Positions 15,861 through 26,374 of a DNA stretch of 64,000 nt are shown here, in pieces. This DNA is from Neopusillimonas maritima (lineage in GTDB: Bacteria > Pseudomonadota > Gammaproteobacteria > Burkholderiales > Burkholderiaceae_B): the NCBI RefSeq assembly GCF_003576595.1, contig NZ_NQOU01000003.1, positions 124,001 through 188,000 of the forward strand. The letters run 5' to 3'. Within the stretch, counting starts at the first letter, position 1. Each line of letters begins with the position of its first letter. Position numbers and translations under genes: made by a program. Under the pieces are notes generated by a model. The model was not told the DNA's origin. It did not search any database and was given only the letters and a program-made list of their open reading frames with translations.

Positions 15861-15909
15861 CTAGGTAAGCGGCACGGCACTTGAGTAATTAGTGGACTTT
15901 TACAAGCGT

Positions 15910-16962
15910 TCACTGCTTTAACGACAAACCATGCCCAGGACACGGCCTGGCACGGAGCGTACCGTCGTTTTCACGGTCGGGCCACCCCTCGAATGCGTCT
16001 TCAACAATGGGGAACTCCTCCAGTAAAAGCACGCCATTGAAAGTTCCCGCCAAATGAACGAACAATCCTGGCAAGAAATGGGGCGCAACCGTTACGCCTT
16101 TGAGCGCGGCCATGTGCGCCACTTCCAGACACGGCGTTAAACCGCCTGCCATCGCAAGGTCGGGCTGAATCACCCCCGCAATCTCATCCTCCAGCGCCAC
16201 CACAAAACGATCAAAACCCTGATAGTGCTCACCAGCAGCAATTTTCACTGCATTTTTTTGCCGGGCAAGTCGCCGATAACCCAAGACATCATCCGACGGC
16301 AGTGGCTCCTCGATGAAATCCAGGGTGTATTCAATTGCCTGGGCCAGCAATCGGGAAGCGGATTCAAGATTTCCTTTTTCATTGGCGTCGGCCATTAACC
16401 GGGCATCAGGCCCAATAGCGTCACGCACTGCGCGCAAAACCTGCTCATCACCGTCATCGGCATTAACGCGCGGCTTAACGCCGACATACCCCGACTCAAC
16501 GTACTTCGCTGCAAGTTCTGCGCTTTGTTCGGGCGTAGCCTTGGGGCTGAAGCCACCGCTGGCATAAAGCGGCACTGAGCCAATGTCTCCCCCCAGGGTT
16601 CGCACCAGCGGCTCGTTATTGCGTCGCGCCGTCAAATCCCACAACGCCACATCCAATGCGGCAAGCGCCAGCATGTTCGGCCCATCGCCTGTTCGATTGA
16701 AGCTCTTCCTGATCTGCGCCCAATGAACGGCAGGCGCTTGCAATGGCTTGCCGTCGAGAAACCGGGCGGCTTGTGCTTGTGCAAGCTGTGCAATGATCGC
16801 GCCACCCCCGCCAATCACGTAGGAAAACCCCAAGCCCTGCGCACCATCCGTATCGCGTAAAGTGGCAACAATGATGTCCACTCCGGTTACACCGGAGCCA
16901 CCAATAGGCTTGTCGAATTTCTTTTCAATCAGTTGAATTTGTGTTGATTTGATCTGCGTCAT
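15910..16962 (-). CDS. mandelate racemase / muconate lactonizing enzyme family protein
   Basis: 350-residue enolase-superfamily enzyme, which abstracts the alpha-proton of a carboxylate with Mg2+ support. Seen are the capping domain (residues ~1-125), a lysine in GYVGVKPRV (~160), metal ligands in LMADANEKG (~193), DFIEEPLPSDD (~217) and KIAAGEHYQG (~241), and the His base region VTVAPHFLPG (~291). Fingerprints fit sugar-acid dehydratases or racemases, but the substrate is not decidable. It stands alone on the minus strand, between phage debris and ychJ, so context gives no further clue. Confidence 0.85.
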   Translation of the reverse strand: MTQIKSTQIQLIEKKFDKPIGGSGVTGVDIIVATLRDTDGAQGLGFSYVIGGGGAIIAQLAQAQAARFLDGKPLQAPAVHWAQIRKSFNRTGDGPNMLALAALDVALWDLTARRNNEPLVRTLGGDIGSVPLYASGGFSPKATPEQSAELAAKYVESGYVGVKPRVNADDGDEQVLRAVRDAIGPDARLMADANEKGNLESASRLLAQAIEYTLDFIEEPLPSDDVLGYRRLARQKNAVKIAAGEHYQGFDRFVVALEDEIAGVIQPDLAMAGGLTPCLEVAHMAALKGVTVAPHFLPGLFVHLAGTFNGVLLLEEFPIVEDAFEGWPDRENDGTLRARPCPGHGLSLKQ

Positions 16963-17085
16963 TGTGAAATAGCCGAAATCGCTTGGTTTAAAGAATCATG
17001 TCGCCATGTCCAGGAGATCACCAGAATATAATCGAGTACCTCTGCTCTTGCCATACTATCAATTGCGCAGATAAATATTCCTTCT

Positions 17086-17514
17086 ATGAAAAAAAGCCGT
17101 CTCGTTTCACCTTCGAATCTGTGCCCTTGCGAAAGCGGAGCCGCCTACGAAGCTTGTTGCAAGCGCTGGCATCACGGTACGCAACACCTGATGGCGCCCG
17201 ATGCGCCCACGCTGATGCGATCGCGATACAGCGCATTTGTGCTGAACGAACTGGGTTACCTGCTGGACACCTGGCACCCCGATACACGTCCACCCCATTT
17301 GGAACCCAACCCGCCAGGCTTGAAATGGCTGGGCCTTGAACTGCGCAATCATGCGCAACAAGACGCCGTTCATGCCACCGTGGAATTTATTGCGCGCTCG
17401 CGCTTGAACGGACAGGCAAACCGATTGCACGAAGTCAGCCGATTCGTACGTGAGAACAATCAATGGTTTTATGTAGACGGCTATTTCGTTCAAAAGCCCG
17501 GTAAAGAACGCTGA
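17086..17514 (+). CDS. ychJ: YchJ-family protein with N-terminal SEC-C motif
   Basis: 142 residues. The metal-binding SEC-C-type motif is CPCESGAAYEACCKRWH (residues ~13-29), followed by the YchJ core RSRYSAFVLNELGYLLDTWHPDTRP (~46-70, in parts) and WLGLELRNHAQQD. The family (UPF0225) folds like an NTF2-type domain and has no established reaction. It is a single gene 70 bases ahead of the TPP riboswitch leader. The start ATG gives a normal family length. Confidence 0.85.
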   Translation: MKKSRLVSPSNLCPCESGAAYEACCKRWHHGTQHLMAPDAPTLMRSRYSAFVLNELGYLLDTWHPDTRPPHLEPNPPGLKWLGLELRNHAQQDAVHATVEFIARSRLNGQANRLHEVSRFVRENNQWFYVDGYFVQKPGKER

Positions 17515-17585
17515 TCACTCGCGTTTTGCACACCTGATTTAACCATCTGCAGGCACACCACAGGCAATATCCTTTACACTGATAC

Positions 17586-19668
<2,083 letters not shown>

Positions 19669-19698
19669 ATCGCTTGCCACGCTTCAAATGCTGAGCCC

Positions 19699-19730
19699 AG
19701 CCGGCGCAAGCCTTAAGCCTTGCGCCGGCT
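19699..19730. terminator. hairpin between convergent thiC and EamA genes
   Basis: AGCCGGCGCAAG / CTTGCGCCGGCT forms a perfect 12-bp stem with an eight-base loop. It overlaps the last codons and stop of the minus-strand transporter gene. T-runs are poor, so it is a probable but not canonical bidirectional terminator. Confidence 0.6.
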
Positions 19731-20615
19731 TAACTTACGCCCACCATACTCAGCCAAGCCAATACCTGCAAAAATCAACACAAGCGCCGCTGCGTGATAC
19801 AGATGAAATGTTTCACCAACCAGCGTTACGGCCAGCAATGCGCCCCAAATCGGCAACAGATTAATGAACAGACTGGCCCGGTTCCCACCAATCAACTCCA
19901 CCGCTCGAATGAAGAAAACCTGACCCAAAAGAGATGGGAAAATAATAATATAGGCAACCGCCAGCCAACCTTGGGCATCAGGCAGTTGGGTAGCCCCTTG
20001 TACGGCCTCAATAAACAACAAAGGCAATGAGGCTAATGTGGCGCCCAAACACAGCACGAACATCAGGCTTGTCCAGTGAATACTGGGTTTGCTGCGCAGT
20101 GCGGCTGTATAAACACCATAGGAAAGAATCGCAAGAAGCATCAGGGCGTCGCCAAAATTAATATTAAGCGCAAACAAATTGGCCGGCTCTCCCTGCACGG
20201 CAACAATAATTACCCCGATGAATGACAAAATAAATCCCAGTGCCTGTTCTTTAACAATACGGCTTGAGAACAAGATGAAACTGGCTGCAAACACAAATAG
20301 CGGTGTACCGCCCTGCATGATACTGGCGTTAACCGCGGTGGTATAGATAAGTGCATAAAACAACGCAACACTAAACCCGGTAAAGCCAATCGCCCCCAGA
20401 ATCAACAAATACGACAGCCGCGGGCGAATCACCGCCCAATCGGCTGCAATTTGATCTTTCTTAAATAGATACAACGCCACCATCACGCTGGCCCAGCGAA
20501 TCGTGACAATGATCATGGGGGAGACATGACCCACCGCGAACTTGCCTGCAATTGAATTCGCCGCCCAGAAAAGCGTTGCTAATGCCAGTAGTGCGTAAGC
20601 TTTATAAATAACCAT
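19713..20615 (-). CDS. EamA/DMT-family transporter
   Basis: 300 residues with about ten hydrophobic segments in two EamA repeats (residues ~5-135 and ~150-285). Typical are the first-helix motif LATLFWAANSIAGKFA (~12-27) and the loop ending near the fourth helix, IYTTAVNASIMQGGTPLF. Members export amino acids, metabolites or drugs across the inner membrane; the substrate is not predictable. It is convergent with thiC and ends inside the shared hairpin. The nearby gene-poor stretch 20616-20768 shows nothing distinctive. Confidence 0.88.
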   Translation of the reverse strand: MVIYKAYALLALATLFWAANSIAGKFAVGHVSPMIIVTIRWASVMVALYLFKKDQIAADWAVIRPRLSYLLILGAIGFTGFSVALFYALIYTTAVNASIMQGGTPLFVFAASFILFSSRIVKEQALGFILSFIGVIIVAVQGEPANLFALNINFGDALMLLAILSYGVYTAALRSKPSIHWTSLMFVLCLGATLASLPLLFIEAVQGATQLPDAQGWLAVAYIIIFPSLLGQVFFIRAVELIGGNRASLFINLLPIWGALLAVTLVGETFHLYHAAALVLIFAGIGLAEYGGRKLSRRKA

Positions 20616-20768
20616 TCCTTTTTAACGCTTTACCCAATTTCCCTGCGAATAATAACCCGGCAGTCCTTCCATCAGTTGCCGTCGCTTCCATAGTTCAGAC
20701 CATAACGAAAACCGACACAACCTTATACCAAGCCAAACAACAAGGTCGAAATCAAGTTGTATCTGCTG

Positions 20769-21563
20769 CTAATCGAGATCAATTAACTGCTCCGCCCGCG
20801 TAAAGAAGCGCTTGCGATACCAAATGGTTACCAACACTGACGTAATCGCGGTGGCTGATGTGAGCATGAACATAACGATCAGTTGATAATGTACAGCTTG
20901 TGTCGGGTCGGCTCCCGCCAAAATTTGACCCGTCATCATGCCGGGCAACGACACAATCCCCACCACCGCCAAAGCATTAATAGTAGGAATCAAAGCCGCC
21001 GTCATCGCCAAACGAACCGCACGAGCTGACGCCTGTGCCGGGCTGGCGCCCAACGCCAGTCCAGCTTCGATCTCCTCTCGACGGCTTTCAAATTCCGAAC
21101 GCACCCGCTCGGCCGCCAGCGCGGCACCATTCATGGCATTGCCGACAATCATCCCAAAAATAGGAATTAAGTAGCGCGGATCATACCAAGGGTCAATATT
21201 AACGACCACCAAATCGAGGTAGGCCATGGTAACTGCTGAACCAATTAGAATTGCGCCCCCGCACAAAAACCGAAGCGACATGCGCGAGCCAATTTGCTCG
21301 AGCCTATTCGTGGCTGCAAACGTAGCGGCAATCACCATTACCAGCAACACACCCAACACCAAATACCATTTATTGGTGGTGAACAACCACACCAATACCT
21401 GACCAATAAGCAATAGCTGCACGGTTGCACGCACAGCGCCGATAAACAGACTTTTTCCCAAACCCAAACGTTGCCACCACGACAAGGCCATGGCAACCAT
21501 CACAAGCGGAACGGCCAGTGCCAGATTGAACCAGTCCAAGCTCAGCGCAGTTTCATTCGACAT
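20769..21563 (-). CDS. fetB: FetB-type ABC permease (YbbM family, putative iron export)
   Basis: 264 residues with six to seven hydrophobic segments. Family motifs include the GNAMNGAALAAERVRSEFESRREEIEAGLALGA region (residues ~140-173, in parts) and LPGMMTGQILAGADPTQA (~213). E. coli FetB with FetA lowers cytoplasmic iron and raises peroxide resistance, and the same role is inferred here. The start at 21563 is chosen because homology begins at MSNETALSLDW. It overlaps the ATPase gene stop by 11 bases. Confidence 0.88.
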   Translation of the reverse strand: MSNETALSLDWFNLALAVPLVMVAMALSWWQRLGLGKSLFIGAVRATVQLLLIGQVLVWLFTTNKWYLVLGVLLVMVIAATFAATNRLEQIGSRMSLRFLCGGAILIGSAVTMAYLDLVVVNIDPWYDPRYLIPIFGMIVGNAMNGAALAAERVRSEFESRREEIEAGLALGASPAQASARAVRLAMTAALIPTINALAVVGIVSLPGMMTGQILAGADPTQAVHYQLIVMFMLTSATAITSVLVTIWYRKRFFTRAEQLIDLD

Positions 21564-22257
21564 GAACGGCTCCGGTTTCATTGCCGGAAGTTGCATCGCG
21601 ATGCTCAACCACGCGCCCCGCTTCGAACACAATGGTGTCTCCTCCCAGCGCTTCACCCTCCTCCAGCCGATGAGTCGCCATAATCACCGTCACCCCTGAA
21701 TGAACCAATTTTTTCAAAGCCTCAACCAGACGCGCACCTGACTTGGGATCTAATGCCGATGTCGGTTCATCCAGCAAAAGCACCTCGGGCTTAGTCATTA
21801 AGGTGCGCGCCAAGGCAACGCGCTGTTTCTCTCCGCCCGAGAGCTGATCTGCCTCGCGGTCGGCGTAGCTTTCATTCAAGTCGGCCAGGATCAGCACTTC
21901 ATTTACACGATCGTGATCAGCTTGAGTGATTTTGCCATTGGCAAAACGCGCCGCCGTCAGCAGGTTGTGGGATACCGTACCCTCGAACATCGCTGGTGCT
22001 TGAAACGCAAACCCCACCCATGTTCTAAGTTGGCGAACCGGGTACTGCTCAATCGGCCTGCCTTTAAACAGAATCTCGCCGGAAACCGGACTTTCCAGAC
22101 GATTCAGCAAACGCAAAAACGAGGTTTTACCGCTGCCGCTGCTACCAATCAAACAGGTTGGCCGGCCCGCGCGCAACTTCAGCGTGATGTTGTGCAGTAC
22201 GATCCGTTTCTGGCGTTCGTGCACCACATCACGCAATTCAAAAGCGAATTCACTCAT
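21553..22257 (-). CDS. fetA: FetA-type ABC ATP-binding protein (putative iron export)
   Basis: 234-residue ATPase. Walker A IGSSGSGKTS (residues ~37-46), Q-loop VGFAFQAPAMFEG (~81), signature LSGGEKQR (~138), Walker B VLLLDEPTSALD (~158), H-loop MATHRLEEGE (~193). It lies directly upstream of, and overlaps, the FetB-type permease, the same order as E. coli fetAB (ybbLM). First gene of a two-gene operon. It begins 11 bases after the aldo/keto reductase stop, so co-transcription with that gene is possible. Confidence 0.88.
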   Translation of the reverse strand: MSEFAFELRDVVHERQKRIVLHNITLKLRAGRPTCLIGSSGSGKTSFLRLLNRLESPVSGEILFKGRPIEQYPVRQLRTWVGFAFQAPAMFEGTVSHNLLTAARFANGKITQADHDRVNEVLILADLNESYADREADQLSGGEKQRVALARTLMTKPEVLLLDEPTSALDPKSGARLVEALKKLVHSGVTVIMATHRLEEGEALGGDTIVFEAGRVVEHRDATSGNETGAVHVE

Positions 22258-22268
22258 GGAGTTACACG

Positions 22269-23318
22269 TTACGGCGCCGGGTTAGGGTATTTCAGGTGGA
22301 TTGCGTCGATTTCGGCCAACACGTCGTCGGTTAAGGTCACGCTCAAGCTATCAATATTTTCCTTGAGCTGCCCCAGCGAAGTTGCACCCACCAAATTACT
22401 CACCGTAAACGGCCGCGTATTTACAAAAGCCAACGCCAATTGTGCCGGGGTCAAGCCCGCCTTCTTGGCCAACGCGACGTACGCCGAGGTCGCTGCAACT
22501 GCTTGCGGATTGGTGTAGCGAACAAAGCGCTCGAACAGAGTAATACGGGCCCCTTCCGGGCGTGCCCCACCCTCATACTTGCCGGTTAGCGTACCAAAGC
22601 CCAAAGGAGAATACGCCAATAGCCCCACTTTGTCGCGATGCGCAAATTCCGCCAGCCCCACTTCAAAAGTACGATTCAGCAGGTTATAGGGGTTCTGAAT
22701 GGACACGATGCGTTCCAAACCAAGTCGTTCAGCCGCACTTAAGAACCGTGCCACGCCCCAGGGGGTTTCGTTGGACACCCCAATATGGCGAACCTTACCT
22801 TGTTTCACAAAATCACTGAGCACCTCAAGGGTTTCCTCAATGGGGACGGTATGGGGCTCATCCTCCCAAGGATACGTATGACGGCCGAAGGTAATGGTGC
22901 TGCGATCAGGCCAATGCAACTGATACAAGTCGACGTAATCTGTTTGCAAACGCTGCAAACTATCGTTCAGCGCCTCGGTTAAGTTGGGGCGGTCGAACTG
23001 GTTAGTCGCACCGCGAATGTGGCTGGGGCGCCCCGCCTGACGCGACGGCCCGGCAATTTTGGTTGCCAGAAAAATTTTGTCGCGTAAGCCTGTTTTCTTT
23101 AACCAAGTACCAATATAGCGCTCGGTGCTGCCCTGAGTATCAGCTTTGGGTGGGACAGGATACATCTCTGCCGTGTCGAACAAGTTCACGCCCTGTTCGA
23201 ACGCATAATCCATTTGTTCGTGTGCCTGCGCTTCATTGTTCTGCTCGCCCCAGGTCATCGTACCCAGGCCGATTGCACTCACTTCAACATTTGTTTGTCC
23301 TAGCTTGCGATACTGCAT
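22269..23318 (-). CDS. tas: aldo/keto reductase, Tas family
   Basis: NADP(H)-dependent oxidoreductase with a TIM-barrel fold, 349 residues, like E. coli Tas. Seen are the start MQYRKLGQTNVEVSAIGLGTMTWGEQN (in parts), the catalytic Asp/Tyr region FDTAEMYPVPP (~48-58), Lys in FLATKIAGPSR (~86), the His region YQLHWPDRST (~122), and cofactor-binding residues near VGATSLGQLKENI (~320). The start at 23318 is preferred to the frame start eight codons earlier because the family begins at MQYRKLG. Natural substrate unknown. Confidence 0.9.
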   Translation of the reverse strand: MQYRKLGQTNVEVSAIGLGTMTWGEQNNEAQAHEQMDYAFEQGVNLFDTAEMYPVPPKADTQGSTERYIGTWLKKTGLRDKIFLATKIAGPSRQAGRPSHIRGATNQFDRPNLTEALNDSLQRLQTDYVDLYQLHWPDRSTITFGRHTYPWEDEPHTVPIEETLEVLSDFVKQGKVRHIGVSNETPWGVARFLSAAERLGLERIVSIQNPYNLLNRTFEVGLAEFAHRDKVGLLAYSPLGFGTLTGKYEGGARPEGARITLFERFVRYTNPQAVAATSAYVALAKKAGLTPAQLALAFVNTRPFTVSNLVGATSLGQLKENIDSLSVTLTDDVLAEIDAIHLKYPNPAP

Positions 23319-23412
23319 TGCAACTCCCAAGAGAATAGTCATCTACAAAAAGATGCCAATGTTATAGCGCGTTCTGACCAAGCTTGCATGGGTCGTCCCA
23401 TTCTTACACCCC

Positions 23413-24117
23413 TTAGATCCTGCCTTCAAACTGATATCGACTCCCGGGATACCACATTGTGGCAACTGATGCGACCTGATCTAATGCGTAGGTCGTTCGA
23501 TAAAGCACCAAACATGCCTCGTCTTCTGGAACGGCCAAATACCGGGCAATTTCTGACGGTGCATTCACCGCCTCAATACTGTATTTAACCCCCTGCAAGG
23601 GCGCGACCCGCATTAAGTACTCATTTGGTGTCGATACCGAGAAATCCAGATCCATGTAACCAGGCGCCACCTTAGCGTTAACCCAACGATCCTCGTATTG
23701 AATGGGAACCTGATTATCGAAATGCACAATTATCGAATGAAATAACAAATGTCCGGGCTCGACTTCAAATTGCATTATGTGTGCATCACGTGCCTCACCG
23801 CGCTCAAGTCTTAATAATTTACTACTGTGCCGATGACCGCGCCCCCGAACCTCATCCGCAATATTTTTAATCGCCACCAGCGTGGCTTGATATTTACGAG
23901 GGGCAACATATGTGCCGGAGCCTTGAATGCGTTTCAGCACACTTTCCGCTGTCAGTTCCCTTACGGCCCGGTTAACCGTCATTCGGGAAGCACCAAATTG
24001 GCGCGCCAAAGCGTTCTCAGAGGGAATCACCTCCCCCTCTTTCCACCGACCATCCTGAATCTCCTTCAAGAGATAGTCTTTTATTTGTTGGTAAAGCGGC
24101 TGCGCAGTTTGCGGCAT
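23413..24117 (-). CDS. hutC: histidine utilization repressor HutC, copy B
   Basis: 234-residue GntR-family regulator. Winged helix at residues ~5-75 (PLYQQIKDYLLKEIQDG and FGASRMTVNRAVRELTAESVL), UTRA ligand domain ~90-232 with VATMWYPGSRYQFEGRI at the end, as in characterised HutC proteins, which use urocanate as inducer. It is divergent from the transporter-hut operon B. A matching operator overlaps that operon's promoter at 24210. The start at 24117 (MPQTAQPLYQQ) fits the family better than the earlier start. About half the residues differ from the copy at 13644. Confidence 0.93.
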   Translation of the reverse strand: MPQTAQPLYQQIKDYLLKEIQDGRWKEGEVIPSENALARQFGASRMTVNRAVRELTAESVLKRIQGSGTYVAPRKYQATLVAIKNIADEVRGRGHRHSSKLLRLERGEARDAHIMQFEVEPGHLLFHSIIVHFDNQVPIQYEDRWVNAKVAPGYMDLDFSVSTPNEYLMRVAPLQGVKYSIEAVNAPSEIARYLAVPEDEACLVLYRTTYALDQVASVATMWYPGSRYQFEGRI

Positions 24118-24201
24118 ACAAATTACTCCGTCCCAAAGGGACACTCTCATCATGGAAAAGGCAAATGATTAACCAGAAACAATTTTCTGTGCAAATTCTC
24201 T

Positions 24202-24229
24202 TTGCAAAGTTGTATAGACATATTATGAT
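24202..24229 (+). promoter_or_regulatory. promoter of transporter-hut operon B
   Basis: TTGCAA (24202-24207) and TATGAT (24224-24229) with a 16-base spacer, 48 bases before the binding-protein start. The HutC-type operator lies inside the spacer, an arrangement that would block transcription when occupied. Confidence 0.55.
24210..24221. promoter_or_regulatory. HutC-type operator of hut operon B
   Basis: TTGTATAGACAT shares 11 of 12 bases with the site at 13528 and 10 of 12 with the perfect palindrome at 7925. It is located between the -35 and -10 elements of the operon B promoter and 93 bases from the hutC-B start. Confidence 0.7.
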
Positions 24230-24276
24230 ATTAAAAAAAAGCAGCACAAGTACTTTTTATAACCAAGGAAACCAGC

Positions 24277-25437
24277 ATGAAAAATCACGCCTTATCACAT
24301 AAGTTTGCAGCAGCTTTTGCTATTTGCGCCGCTTTTGCCTCGGGCTCCGCTCTAGCCGACATAAAAATCGGTATAAACGTACCGCTCACGGGCTTTGCTG
24401 CGGCAGACGGCAATTCGGCACTTACAGGCGCAAAGCTGGCAGTCAAAAAGGCGAACGCAAATGGAGGCATTAACGGCGAACAAATCGAGCTCGTTATTTA
24501 TGATGATCAAGCGTCGGCCAAAGATGCCATTCCGGCGGCAACAAAACTGATTGAAAAAGATGAGGTGGTCGGCGCAGTGTCCGGGTCCTACTCGGCTGCC
24601 ACACGCGCCGCTGCAGGGGTTTTCCAAAATGCCCAGGTTCCCTACGTCGTTGCTTACTCGATCGACCCTAGCATCACCCGCACTGGTGACTATATGTTCC
24701 GAGTCTCTTCAATGGGTGAGGTGCAAGGTCGGGCCGGCGCCAAACTGGTCGACAACCTGGGGAAAAAGCGTGTTGTATTGGTTACGCTAAACAATGATTT
24801 CGGCCAGGCTCTGGCAAACGGTTTTAAAGATGCCGCACCGAAGTTTAATTTGGATATCATTAATGAATATGAGTACGGCATCAAAGATCGCCAGTTCGGG
24901 CCGTTAATTGCAAAAATCAAAAGCGACGACCCTGAAGTGATTTACGCTTCAGGATATTTTTTCAATGCAGGTCCTTTAGTTTCTCAAATTCGCGCTGCCG
25001 GGATCACCGTTCCAATTATTGGTCAGGAAGGTTACGACAGTGACAAATTCATTGAAATCGCCGGCCCGGCTGCCGAGGGCACACTTGTTACTACTTCACT
25101 CGATCGTGACTCGGAATCCAAAGTCACACAAGCTTTCCTGAAAGAATTTCGTGAAGAAGCAGGTTTCGGTGCTGATATGGTTGCCGCTTCGACCTACAGC
25201 GCGACGGCCATCCTGCTGGACGGCCTGCGTGAGACCGGGGGCAAAGGTGGCGCTGCTTTACGCGATGCCATTGCTAAGGGAACCTATGAAATGCCGATCG
25301 GCAAGCTCCAGTTCAACGATCTGCATGAAGTAAACAAAGATGTCCAAGTGCAAACGATTAAAGATGGCTACTGGGCTCGACACTCCGTTATTCACGACCC
25401 CGAATTGCTGGCGGCACCAACCAAAAACAGCAAATAA
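24277..25437 (+). CDS. branched-chain-amino-acid-type ABC transporter substrate-binding protein (hut-linked)
   Basis: 386 residues: Sec signal peptide (residues ~1-27, cleavage near SALA-DIK) followed by the type I periplasmic binding fold (Peripla_BP_6), with GINVPLTGFAAADGNSALTG (~32-51), ELVIYDDQASAKDAIPAA (~71) and AGVFQNAQVPYVVAYS (~111). LivK/HisT-like members bind amino acids. Operon structure with hutUDFGI and HutC control suggests histidine or urocanate. A terminator-like hairpin follows, which would make this the most abundant product of the operon. Confidence 0.92.
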   Translation: MKNHALSHKFAAAFAICAAFASGSALADIKIGINVPLTGFAAADGNSALTGAKLAVKKANANGGINGEQIELVIYDDQASAKDAIPAATKLIEKDEVVGAVSGSYSAATRAAAGVFQNAQVPYVVAYSIDPSITRTGDYMFRVSSMGEVQGRAGAKLVDNLGKKRVVLVTLNNDFGQALANGFKDAAPKFNLDIINEYEYGIKDRQFGPLIAKIKSDDPEVIYASGYFFNAGPLVSQIRAAGITVPIIGQEGYDSDKFIEIAGPAAEGTLVTTSLDRDSESKVTQAFLKEFREEAGFGADMVAASTYSATAILLDGLRETGGKGGAALRDAIAKGTYEMPIGKLQFNDLHEVNKDVQVQTIKDGYWARHSVIHDPELLAAPTKNSK

Positions 25438-25444
25438 AGTGGTC

Positions 25445-25477
25445 GGCCCCATCGATCGGGTGGGGCCCCTTTCTTTT
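25445..25477 (+). terminator. partial terminator after the binding-protein gene
   Basis: GGCCCCA / TGGGGCC (25445-25451, 25461-25467) with a nine-base loop, then CCCTTTCTTTTTTA. Probably an internal attenuator that keeps permease and hut gene expression below that of the binding protein. Confidence 0.75.
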
Positions 25478-25500
25478 TTATTTTAGATACCGGAGTCAGC

Positions 25501-26364
25501 ATGCTCTTTGTCGAGCTTGTCGCCCAAGGATTGGTGCAGGGCAGTCTTTACGCACTTATTGCACTCGGCCTTACGCTGGTCTATGGTTTACTGCGAATAC
25601 TTCACGTTGCACATGCCGCATTGTTTACGTTAGGCGGCTATGTCAGCGTCCTGGTATACAACAGCACCGGTAGCCTGCCACTGGCATTTGTCGCCGCCAT
25701 GGTGCTGGCCGGCCTGATCGGCGTGGCCATGTATCGCCTATGCTATGAACCGATTCTAAAGCAGCCACCCTATGTCGCATTGATTGCATCCATCGGTCTT
25801 TACATTGCATTCGAAGAAGCCTTTCGGATTCTTTTCGGAGCGATGGGCCTATCTTATGACTCTCCCCCACTGCAAGAACATGTTGCGCTTTTTGGCGGCC
25901 TGCAGTTCTCACAGGCGGAAATTCTGGCAACCATTAGTACCGTGGCCATTATCGGGGTATTAGGATTGTTGCAAATCAAAACACGTATTGGCGTGGCCTG
26001 CCAGGCTACCGTCTCAGACCCTCAAATGGCTGAATCTTTTGGAATCCGCCTCCGCACCGTACGCGATTTGAATTTTTTCGTCGGTTCTGCATTAGCCGGT
26101 TTTGCCGGCGTTTGGATGGGCATGCTAAACAATTTAGTGGAACCCACCATGGGTAGCGTGCCATCTTATAAAGGGTTGGCCATTATCGTGCTAGGCGGAA
26201 TGGGATCGGTGCGGGGTACGTTATTAGCTTCATTGGTTTTGGGCGTCACGGAAGCGTTCGGCTCTATTTACCTCAGTCACTATATCGATCGCGATGCCAT
26301 TGCATTCGCCTTCCTGATATTGGTTCTAATGCTGCGCCCCCAGGGCCTGTTTGCCAAACGCTAA
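25501..26364 (+). CDS. LivH-type ABC permease (hut-linked)
   Basis: 287-residue inner-membrane permease of the LivH family with about eight hydrophobic segments. Family motifs: LVAQGLVQGSLYALIALGLTLVYGLLRILH (residues ~4-33, in parts) and YKGLAIIVLGGMGSVRGTLLASLVLG (~224-249), the ATPase-contact loop. Second gene of transporter-hut operon B, 63 bases after the binding-protein stop with the internal terminator between. Works with the LivM-type partner 10 bases downstream. Confidence 0.92.
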   Translation: MLFVELVAQGLVQGSLYALIALGLTLVYGLLRILHVAHAALFTLGGYVSVLVYNSTGSLPLAFVAAMVLAGLIGVAMYRLCYEPILKQPPYVALIASIGLYIAFEEAFRILFGAMGLSYDSPPLQEHVALFGGLQFSQAEILATISTVAIIGVLGLLQIKTRIGVACQATVSDPQMAESFGIRLRTVRDLNFFVGSALAGFAGVWMGMLNNLVEPTMGSVPSYKGLAIIVLGGMGSVRGTLLASLVLGVTEAFGSIYLSHYIDRDAIAFAFLILVLMLRPQGLFAKR

Positions 26365-26374
26365 GGAAACTAAT

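Noticed and set aside
14358-15898. 9-bp direct repeat TAGTGGACT at 14358-14366 and 15890-15898 as a target-site duplication around the phage-derived segment
   Set aside because: Position is suggestive, but nine bases can match by chance; the left copy spans the hutC-A stop codon, and no transposase or terminal repeats were found.
581-15905. attL/attR pair for an element in tRNA-Arg
   Set aside because: No second copy of the tRNA-Arg 3' end (CAGCCGCGCCA) was found at the right boundary or elsewhere in the window.
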